Part shown: positions 1 to 5,596 of the stretch, one piece after another
Position numbering within the stretch: position 1 is the first letter of the stretch
Layout of the letters: each line of letters begins with the position of its first letter
Assembly: GCA_028277545.1 (NCBI GenBank)
Contig: JANQGB010000841.1
Span: forward strand, 1 to 5,840
Length of the DNA stretch: 5,840 bases
Source of the DNA: Phycisphaerae bacterium
GTDB taxonomy: Bacteria > Planctomycetota > Phycisphaerae > UBA1845
Direction of reading: 5' to 3'
Translations under genes and position numbers: made by a program
Notes under the pieces: generated by a model
What the model was told of the DNA's origin: nothing
What the model saw: only the letters and a program-made list of their open reading frames with translations
The model's database searches: none

Positions 1-857
1 CGGTGCTGCTGGACCTGTACCGGTGGGCGCGTTCGGGCATCCTGGCCGCTGCCCCTCGGCGGCGGGAGCTGGACCCCACAATGCCGCCCGTGCAAGCGCC
101 CGGCCGGGCGCCGTACCGCTTCTCGCTGCACACCAAGATCGTGCTGAGTTCCTCCGTGGTGCTGATCGTACTGCCGGCGATGCTGTTACTGCTCTTCGAG
201 TCCGCCCCGGAGTGGCGATCCAGGGACCAGCTTGAAGCCAGCCGCGTACGGGCCGAGGCCGAGGGCCGCCCCTCCTCCATGGCAGACCTGCCACCTCTGG
301 AACGGGCCGGGGCTGCGCTGTTCCAGGCGGTCACCACCCGCACCGCCGGCTTCAACACGGTGAACATGGACGTCGATTCGATCTCGCCCGCCAGCCGGTT
401 TCTGCTGTGCCTGCTGATGTTCATCGGCGGATCGCCGGCCTCGACCGCTGGCGGCGTTAAGACCGCCGCCCTTGCCATTCTCATCCTCGGCGTCGTCAGC
501 ACACTGCGCGGACGAGACAGCGTCGAAGCCTTCAAACGCACTATCCCACTTATCGTGATCCGCCGGGCGGCGGCGGTCGTGGTGGTGATGCTCGCGGTGG
601 TCGGCGCCTGCACGCTGGCACTGTGTTACACCGAAGCGGTGCCCCTGCCCCGCGTTTTGTTCGAGGCAGTGTCCGCGTGCGGAACGGTGGGGCTCTCGAC
701 CGGGTTGACCGACGAGTTGAGCATCGCCGGGCGAATAGTGGTCATTCTGGCCATGTTCGTGGGGAGGATCGGGCCGCTGACCGTGTTGATCGCCCTGGCC
801 GGCGGCAAGACCTCTGCCCGCTACGACTACCCTGAGGAACAGCCGATCATTGGGTAG
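1..857 (+). CDS. KtrB/TrkH-family potassium transporter pore subunit, C-terminal part (5' end outside the window)
   Basis: Integral inner-membrane subunit that conducts K+ (with Na+ or H+ coupling in the family), normally gated by a cytoplasmic TrkA/KtrA-type nucleotide-binding partner. Numbering from the GTG at position 3, the third pore loop is TTRTAGFNT (111-119), the M2 gating-loop segment is IGGSPASTAGG (141-151), and the fourth pore loop is SACGTVGLSTG (224-234). MFVGRIGPLT (251-260) and the tail YPEEQPIIG (276-284) are also family hallmarks; the tail looks more KtrB-like than TrkH-like. Hydrophobic segments lie near 45-65, 130-165, 185-208 and 242-266. The family is usually 440-600 residues, so about the first third to half, with pore loops 1 and 2, lies left of the window. 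The frame is open to the edge, so the GTG at 3 is probably not the start. A charged loop (about 68-98) precedes pore loop 3. No TrkA/KtrA gene follows; it could lie upstream. Family is certain; ktrB versus trkH naming is not. Confidence 0.93.
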   Translation, partial: VLLDLYRWARSGILAAAPRRRELDPTMPPVQAPGRAPYRFSLHTKIVLSSSVVLIVLPAMLLLLFESAPEWRSRDQLEASRVRAEAEGRPSSMADLPPLERAGAALFQAVTTRTAGFNTVNMDVDSISPASRFLLCLLMFIGGSPASTAGGVKTAALAILILGVVSTLRGRDSVEAFKRTIPLIVIRRAAAVVVVMLAVVGACTLALCYTEAVPLPRVLFEAVSACGTVGLSTGLTDELSIAGRIVVILAMFVGRIGPLTVLIALAGGKTSARYDYPEEQPIIG

Positions 858-866
858 CAGACTAGA

Positions 867-885
867 GGTGCGTCCGGGACGCACC
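867..885. terminator. Perfect inverted repeat between convergent genes, candidate bidirectional terminator or small palindromic repeat
   Basis: GGTGCGTCC and GGACGCACC are exact reverse complements around a single G. As RNA this would fold as a 7-8 bp stem with a 3-5 base loop. It begins 10 bases after the stop of the potassium-transporter gene and about 37 bases beyond the stop of the gene converging from the right, where a shared terminator is expected. No T-tract follows on either strand, so classic intrinsic termination is not clearly shown. It could equally be a copy of a dispersed palindromic repeat. Confidence 0.45.
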
Positions 886-921
886 CTACCAACTTGAGTC
901 CGGCCGCGCCTGTCCCGCCGG

Positions 922-1716
922 TCAGCGCTGCCCGGCTTCCTGGCTGCGTACCGGCGGCCCCAAAACGTCAGCGGGCATCAACTCCTTGCGCGCGTCCAAA
1001 GGCAGGAGATGCTTGAGCAGCGGACGACTGAACTCGTATCTGATCACCTTCTCAGGGACGTCTACAACCAACGAGCACGCTCCATCCTGGTCCACCGAGA
1101 CCAGCACTGGCGCATACGCAGCCGGCCTTACGCTCGCACTGTCGACCAGAACAACCGGGCTGCCGGAGAACTGGTAATCGCCAGGTAGGAGGCGCACGAG
1201 CCACGTCCCGTCGCCCTGCGCATCCACTTCGTGGCGCACGGGCGTCGGGATGAGTCCGAGTCTGGTGGCACACGATCGAGCCACGTCGATCGCTGCCGTC
1301 CTGTCCAGCGACGCCAGGGTCTGGTCTGCTGGACATGCACTCGAGCCATACGGCCAGTGGATGTCAGTATCAAAACAGCGACTGCCGTCCGCATGGACCT
1401 GGCCACGTAGCCGCCACGGATACGAAAGCTCACGCGTATCGGAGATATAGTAGGGAGCGAATCTGAAATAGACTGACCATTCTCCCCGATCCCTGTCCAG
1501 CCGCGCACTGCTCTCAAGTCGAGGAGGCAACATGCCCCGCTGGCGCGCAAAGGCCTCGGCAATTGCCGCCACTCCCGAAGGCTCCACGCGAAACTCGGAG
1601 TCGGTCGGCGCAGCTCTCTGAGCCTCCACGGTCAGAACGGCACCCTGCGGCTCTGCCGAGCCCGCCACGGCAGTGGCACCGACGGCCATGCCGCTCAGCA
1701 AACAGAGGATCGACAT
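922..1716 (-). CDS. Secreted protein of unknown function with an internal duplication (two PepSY-like halves)
   Basis: 264 residues. The N-terminus (1-21) is a hydrophobic Sec-type signal peptide without Lys/Arg in its first residues; plausible cleavage sites follow AVA (16-18) or GSA (19-21). The mature part holds two related units. Each has a short helix ending A-x3-G-[ML]-[LI]-P (57-64 and 150-157), a strand with G-x-W-x-V (W80 and W172), and a strand V-x-x-D-G ending in Cys (107-114 and 208-214). The helix, then W-x-V, then DG pattern recalls PepSY-type domains, but this is only a resemblance and I do not recognise the family. Four Cys (114, 128, 149, 214) could form disulfides outside the cytoplasm. 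The ATG has a good ribosome site (GGAAAGGG, 7 bases away), and an in-frame TAG two codons upstream excludes a longer protein. It lies 94 bases after the TIMP/HAF gene on the same strand and may share its transcript. Confidence 0.75.
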   Translation of the reverse strand: MSILCLLSGMAVGATAVAGSAEPQGAVLTVEAQRAAPTDSEFRVEPSGVAAIAEAFARQRGMLPPRLESSARLDRDRGEWSVYFRFAPYYISDTRELSYPWRLRGQVHADGSRCFDTDIHWPYGSSACPADQTLASLDRTAAIDVARSCATRLGLIPTPVRHEVDAQGDGTWLVRLLPGDYQFSGSPVVLVDSASVRPAAYAPVLVSVDQDGACSLVVDVPEKVIRYEFSRPLLKHLLPLDARKELMPADVLGPPVRSQEAGQR

Positions 1717-1723
1717 TGTCTAA

Positions 1724-1731
1724 CCCTTTCC
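1724..1731 (-). promoter_or_regulatory. Ribosome binding site of the duplicated secreted protein
   Basis: Reads GGAAAGGG on the minus strand, seven bases before the ATG at 1716-1714. An in-frame TAG lies two codons upstream of that ATG, so site and stop together fix this start. Confidence 0.6.
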
Positions 1732-1810
1732 GGTCGGCCAATACTCGCACCGGACAGCCGTGACAGGTTCCGCCGTATCGTACGACTGGAGGCCGCACAA
1801 CCGGCCCGTC

Positions 1811-3745
1811 TTACGTATACCTACGGCACGTTCCAGCGGACGCAGCTCGCCGTAACCTGCAGCGCCAAGTGCAGACGCAGCAGGCGACCACCAAGACGCA
1901 GGCGAGCGGCCCGATCAGCCCGGCCCCACAAAGCGCGGAGCTGCGCCCCCGTGCTGCGTTGTTTCGAGTCTGCCCATCCTCGCCCACGTCTGTCTGATCG
2001 TTACTGGCGGGAGAACCCGACTCGGCACGGGAACCTGGGTCGTCGGAGGCTGCCGCACTGTCGTCGGGCGAGGCTGGATCAAAGTCGTCGGGTGTCACGT
2101 CATCGTCGGCACACGGGGCATCGCCGAACTCGCTCCCTATCGGCTCTACCTCCCAGGCACCCTCGACAGGCGTTAGCAGGAAGTACCGCGAACGGTAATC
2201 GCACGCTTGTGTGGCTGTCGCTGTAACCTGATGCCCCATGACCAGGATCTGCCCTGCGTTGTTAACCTGTATGTCCTCCCCGCTCAGTCGCCAGTTGAAG
2301 TCGGCGGGAACAAGCGTGTTCAGGTCGACCATCTCGCCGTCTTCCCACACAAAAGCCCGCATTTCAGCGTCATGCTCGTTGTACGAGGAACCGACGACCT
2401 GCCCGGCATTGTTGATGGCGCGTGCGTGACTCACACCACCGCCGAGCGTGCCCAGATCCTGAGCGCTGCCGTCCTGCCAGACGAAGGCGTGCTCATCCCC
2501 GCCCGCCACCTGCACCCAGCCGACCACCATCCCCAAGTCATTGATCGCGACGATCCTGATGCCTTGTTCGCCGAGGTCCCCCAAGGCAATGGCCTTCTGA
2601 TCGCCGCTGCAGACGTCCCAGAGCAGGGCGCGGGAACCGCCAGGCGACGTGCCCGAATGGCCGATGACTTGCCCGCGGTTGTTGATGTCCTCAGCAGAAC
2701 AGTAGCTGTCGCCAGCCAAACATGGCAACTCGGTGACCGCGTCGTCTTCCCAGATTGTCGCCTGCCACGCAGTCCACTCGCCGTACCGACCGGCGCGGCA
2801 CACACCCACTATCTGCCCCAGGTCGTTGATTGCGACTGCTGAACAATCACGCATCCCCGCCAGTTTGCCTAACTCGACTGTGTCGCCATCATTCCAGAGG
2901 TACGGCGTGCGGTACGTGCCAGCGTCCCGCTGGAACATGTCGCCAACCACGGCCGGAGCATTATTCAGATCATGGACGGGGCTAAAGTTGCGGCCGCTCT
3001 CTTCCAGTGCAATGAACTGGCCGGCCTGCAGTAGGAATGTGCCTGACACGCCAGGAGAAGACTCTCCGTCTCCCAGTATTACGCCCTGGTCGTTTAGCTT
3101 GTACAGACGGGTACTGCCGCTGCTGTAAAGAGAGTCGCTGCTAGCGGCCTCAATGTCCAGGTCGGTGACGGCGTAGATCGGGTCAAGAGTGGAGCCCGCA
3201 GCCCCATCGTGGCCAGCGCTGTCCACTGGCTGGGATGGGTAGAGTGGATCCGGTCCCGGCGTCAGTTCGAGCTCCACGATGCCAGCCTGGGCGAACTCCT
3301 CCAGGTGACGCTCAGCTATTGTGCGGTCATATTCGTAGTCGAAGCTGAACACCAGGCACGTGTCAGTCTTTAGCTGACCTGTCTCAGCGTCGATACTGGC
3401 ATACACCAGTAGCTCCGTACCGACCGGGTCCATCAGGCCGCACGTGGCGGCGGAGCCGCCAAACTCCGTGACTACTCCTACCTCACTCCTGCTCACCGTC
3501 TTCCAGCTACGAGTGACCTCGAAGTTGACCTGACGATACTCCGGCGGCCGTGGAATCGGCTCACAGAGCACGTCTGGAGTTTGCTCAACAATGCGCCCGA
3601 CGAAGACAGCGTCAGCCTCGTCATAGAACTCCTGCGCGGGAGTCTCGCTGACGTACGGACAACTGCAGGCATACAAAGCCTCACCACCAACACCGGCACC
3701 GCACGCCAGCGAGAGTAGAGTGATCCAATATGAAGGCCGATTCAT
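1811..3745 (-). CDS. Exported TIMP-like (NTR) / HAF-repeat protein with acidic stalk and C-terminal membrane anchor
   Basis: The frame opens at a TTG (3805) and has ATGs at 3772 and 3745. I chose 3745 (644 residues) because it gives a normal signal peptide: MNRPS, a hydrophobic core, then ALYA before CSC. A G-run sits 9 bases upstream. Residues below count from 3805. The TIMP-like domain spans about 47-180: CSC (47-49), then EFYDEADAVFVGRIVE (59-74), then a V-x-F-x-V strand near 93-97, ATCG (120-123), LLVYAS (132-137) and Cys150. Seven HAF-type repeats follow, with I/L/V-N-x-x-G-x-x-x-G cores near 237, 280, 326, 374, 421, 464 and 514. Between them lie [FLI]-W-x-D/E segments (W304, 352, 396, 443, 487). 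An Asp/Ser-rich stalk covers about 561-620. The C-terminus has CGAG (626-629), a Cys-rich hydrophobic helix and an Arg-rich end, like a sorting or anchor signal. The protein is probably cell-surface or periplasmic; its ligand is unknown. Homology of the two domains is clear, function is not. Confidence 0.9.
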   Translation of the reverse strand: MNRPSYWITLLSLACGAGVGGEALYACSCPYVSETPAQEFYDEADAVFVGRIVEQTPDVLCEPIPRPPEYRQVNFEVTRSWKTVSRSEVGVVTEFGGSAATCGLMDPVGTELLVYASIDAETGQLKTDTCLVFSFDYEYDRTIAERHLEEFAQAGIVELELTPGPDPLYPSQPVDSAGHDGAAGSTLDPIYAVTDLDIEAASSDSLYSSGSTRLYKLNDQGVILGDGESSPGVSGTFLLQAGQFIALEESGRNFSPVHDLNNAPAVVGDMFQRDAGTYRTPYLWNDGDTVELGKLAGMRDCSAVAINDLGQIVGVCRAGRYGEWTAWQATIWEDDAVTELPCLAGDSYCSAEDINNRGQVIGHSGTSPGGSRALLWDVCSGDQKAIALGDLGEQGIRIVAINDLGMVVGWVQVAGGDEHAFVWQDGSAQDLGTLGGGVSHARAINNAGQVVGSSYNEHDAEMRAFVWEDGEMVDLNTLVPADFNWRLSGEDIQVNNAGQILVMGHQVTATATQACDYRSRYFLLTPVEGAWEVEPIGSEFGDAPCADDDVTPDDFDPASPDDSAAASDDPGSRAESGSPASNDQTDVGEDGQTRNNAARGRSSALCGAGLIGPLACVLVVACCVCTWRCRLRRAASAGTCRRYT

Positions 3746-3820
3746 CGTCGAATGCCCCCCGTTGCCGACCATTCCACCCACCGAACAGGACGGTTCTGCA
3801 TACAAAATAACGTTTCATGA

Positions 3821-3849
3821 AGTATAACGTGCCGCAATCTGTCCGACAA
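3821..3849 (-). promoter_or_regulatory. Candidate sigma-70-type promoter for the TIMP/HAF gene
   Basis: On the minus strand a -35-like TTGTCG (3849-3844; 4 of 6 to TTGACA) lies 17 bases from a -10-like TATACT (3826-3821; 5 of 6 to TATAAT). Transcription would begin near 3813, giving a leader of about 68 bases before the ATG at 3745. The alternative starts at 3772 and 3805 are also downstream, so the promoter does not decide the start. Spacing is optimal and the flanks are AT-rich against a GC-rich background, which favours a real site. Confidence 0.5.
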
Positions 3850-4063
3850 CCTGCCGCCGCCCAGGTCCGTTCAGCCACCTCGACGAGGGTATGTCGCCAG
3901 GGAGGCCCGAAACTGAGACGGAATCAGCCCGTACCATCCGGGCGCGAAGTGCCCTGCGATAGGTGACTGGACGTCGCAATCATCGGCCACACCTCGGCAA
4001 CCAAGAAATCAGAAAGTACCGTCGTACACGCCGGCAAGTGTCGTTTGTTTATCCGGACACATG

Positions 4064-4090
4064 CGGCTCTCTGGCAGTCCGAGAGAGCCG
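4064..4090. repeat. Perfect 9-bp inverted repeat with 9-base loop
   Basis: CGGCTCTCT (4064-4072) is the exact reverse complement of AGAGAGCCG (4082-4090), separated by nine bases. It is about 280 bases upstream of the promoter side of the leftward gene and 480 bases upstream of the pseudopilin start. No T-tract follows on either strand. It could be an operator, an RNA hairpin or chance; the sequence alone does not tell which. Confidence 0.5.
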
Positions 4091-4161
4091 GAGCCCGTCA
4101 CCAGCATTCCGGTTGGCGCGGTGCTGCCTCTCCATGTCAGTCCGCCATCGCGGGAGGCTGA

Positions 4162-4176
4162 GCCTGGTTGCCAGGC
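4162..4176. repeat. 6-bp inverted repeat with 3-base loop
   Basis: GCCTGG (4162-4167) and CCAGGC (4171-4176) pair perfectly around TTG. An overlapping alternative pairs TCCGCC (4141-4146) with GGCGGA (4174-4179), so two mutually exclusive stems are possible. In GC-rich DNA short stems like these arise easily, so functional significance is doubtful. Confidence 0.35.
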
Positions 4177-4394
4177 GGAGGACCGACCCGGGTGTGCAAC
4201 AACTCCAAGCTGGCGCTCCCGGCGCCCGCGGGCCTGAGTGGCGGCCACCAGGCGGCCGGGGGGCGACGACTCGCTGCCCTGGCTGGCGAATGAAGTGACT
4301 GTACCAATTCGATCCGACCGGGCGCTGGCCGCATTTGCGCCTGGAGATGAACGCTGAATTGCCAGGCAGCGCTGTGCTGAGGCGCGCCCGTGGC

Positions 4395-4413
4395 CGCGCG
4401 CGAGCTGCGCGCG
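4395..4413. repeat. Pure-GC 7-bp hairpin with GAGCT loop
   Basis: CGCGCGC (4395-4401) pairs with GCGCGCG (4407-4413) around GAGCT. The stem is very stable for its length and lies about 155 bases before the pseudopilin start. There is no T-run. It could be part of the pseudopilin leader or upstream control region, or simply a CpG-rich patch. Confidence 0.4.
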
Positions 4414-4567
4414 TCGAAATGCCGAACAGTCAACACAGGCCAGGCACTGGCCAGGCCTCAACGCTGACCCGGTGCGAACCAGGAGATCTTTATGCTTTTG
4501 TAGCGTTTTGACCGGAGAGTGTAGCACGCCAGGAGTCCCGAGTACTTGTCAGTGGGATGATACGAAG

Positions 4568-5596
4568 ATGAAAATGATTAAGAAGAAACTGAGATCTGAG
4601 GCTTTCACGCTGATAGAACTACTGGTGGTGGTGTCGATCATCGCCCTGCTGATCTCCATCCTGTTGCCGTCGTTGCGGCAGGCGCGAAGCCAAGCCAAGT
4701 CCGCAGTGTGCATCGCCAACCTGAAGGGTCTGGGTACGGCCAGCGTCGTCTATGCCTCTGACGACGAGACCGAAGCGGCCATTCCGGTGCCACAGACCAT
4801 TAACGACACCGGCCTCACTCCGTATTCGCGGCGGGTGACGGCATACTACGGTTTCGGCGGCAAGGCGGGACGCGGCAGGACTTCCGGGTCGACCGATTTC
4901 TGGACTGCTCTTTCGAAGAGAGGTCCGGCCCACAGGCCGCTGAACGACGTCATCTATAAGAACGGTTTTGCCAATTACGAGAATAACCCTGGCGGAGACA
5001 ACATCAACCTGAAGCACGACCAGAACCTGAAGCTGGGCACATATATGTGCCCCGCCGACAATGGATACCAGGGTATTCACCTGGCCGACTGGAAGGACAG
5101 CGGGCTAACTTCTTACGATTTCTTCGGCACCAGCTACTCCGCAAACGTCCTCTGGATTGTTCCGGCGTCCACCTGCCCCAGTTGGGTATCCGGCGAGTGC
5201 TGTGCCAGTAATGGGCCGTTCCTGCGCCCCCTCTCGCGTATTCCGTCACCCTCAAACACGATCTACTACGAGGAGAACGTGGGGCGTTACGCATACCGCG
5301 CCCCGCCCCAGGGCACCGATGAGAGCGCCACGGACTGCGAGGGTGCCGGCGGGCCGGGTGTGCCGGGGACTGTGCACGGCTGGCACGGCAGGGACTGGGT
5401 CTTCAATGTTGCCTTCGCCGACGCCCACGCCGACACGATCAGGATGAAGGGCTTCGACAACCCCAGGATGGCGGAGTGGTCTGACGCCGACTGGCAGTTC
5501 TGGCACTGCGTGATCATTCGCGGGCAGGGCTGGCAGCGCGACACGTTGCCGGCGCCTCCCGTTGACACCACCGTAGTGTGCGGCGAGACGGGCTGA
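4568..5596 (+). CDS. Type II pseudopilin / prepilin-like protein with N-terminal cleavage-methylation domain
   Basis: 342 residues from the ATG at 4568. The ATG at 4574 is an equally good start, since GAAG lies six bases before it. A basic leader (MKMIKKKLRSEA) is followed by FTLIELLVVVSIIALL (13-28), the class III prepilin signal. Prepilin peptidase would cut between Ala12 and Phe13 and methylate the Phe; Glu17 is the conserved +5 Glu. ILLPSLRQAR (31-40) and VCIANLKGLG (47-56) continue the family helix. Downstream, MCPADNG (160-166), SRIPSPSNT (223-231) and H273 with FNVAFADAHAD (279-289) match planctomycete prepilin-like proteins whose C-terminus normally reads H-x9-DG. The product would be an inner-membrane pseudopilin with a large periplasmic domain and eight Cys, perhaps a secretion-apparatus or surface protein. 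Members of this group are numerous per planctomycete genome and mostly uncharacterised, so the exact role is unknown. No pilus or secretion genes are adjacent. Confidence 0.92.
   Translation: MKMIKKKLRSEAFTLIELLVVVSIIALLISILLPSLRQARSQAKSAVCIANLKGLGTASVVYASDDETEAAIPVPQTINDTGLTPYSRRVTAYYGFGGKAGRGRTSGSTDFWTALSKRGPAHRPLNDVIYKNGFANYENNPGGDNINLKHDQNLKLGTYMCPADNGYQGIHLADWKDSGLTSYDFFGTSYSANVLWIVPASTCPSWVSGECCASNGPFLRPLSRIPSPSNTIYYEENVGRYAYRAPPQGTDESATDCEGAGGPGVPGTVHGWHGRDWVFNVAFADAHADTIRMKGFDNPRMAEWSDADWQFWHCVIIRGQGWQRDTLPAPPVDTTVVCGETG

Larger units (their letters stand above)
3850..4567. other. Long divergent intergenic region with several stem-loops and no supported gene
   Basis: About 720 bases separate the promoter of the leftward TIMP/HAF gene from the rightward pseudopilin gene. 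Short frames here (for example 3963-4298 on + and 4009-4527 on -) lack family motifs, a convincing ribosome site and a sensible composition, and they overlap each other, so I treat them as chance. The region holds several inverted repeats (4064-4090, 4162-4176, 4395-4413). I find no convincing -10/-35 or -24/-12 promoter for the pseudopilin gene, although one should be present. A structured RNA or a decayed gene is possible but unproven. Confidence 0.6.

Noticed and set aside
186..884. 232-codon minus-strand open frame opposite the potassium transporter
   Set aside because: It is antisense to a clear membrane transporter gene, has His/Arg/Gln-rich shadow composition and no family motif.
2207..2842. 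211-codon plus-strand open frame opposite the HAF repeats
   Set aside because: It is the complement of the repeat-bearing gene. Its apparent regularities mirror the HAF repeats, and there is no ribosome site or domain.
3746..3805. Longer N-terminus of the TIMP/HAF protein from TTG 3805 or ATG 3772
   Set aside because: The extra residues add a Gly/Ser-rich stretch before an already complete signal peptide. ATG 3772 has a GGTGGG close by and remains possible but less likely.
4433..4458. GGCCAGGC direct repeat near the pseudopilin upstream region
   Set aside because: Two 8-base copies three bases apart in GC-rich DNA; too short to call an operator without comparative support.
4009..4527. 172-codon minus-strand open frame in the intergenic region
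   Set aside because: Apart from one Asp-box match, no domain, ribosome site or plausible composition is seen, and it overlaps other chance frames.
4472..4567. 32-residue N-terminal extension of the pseudopilin
   Set aside because: Prepilin leaders are short and basic. The extension is Cys/Thr/Ser-rich without family resemblance, and the starts at 4568 or 4574 give a standard leader.
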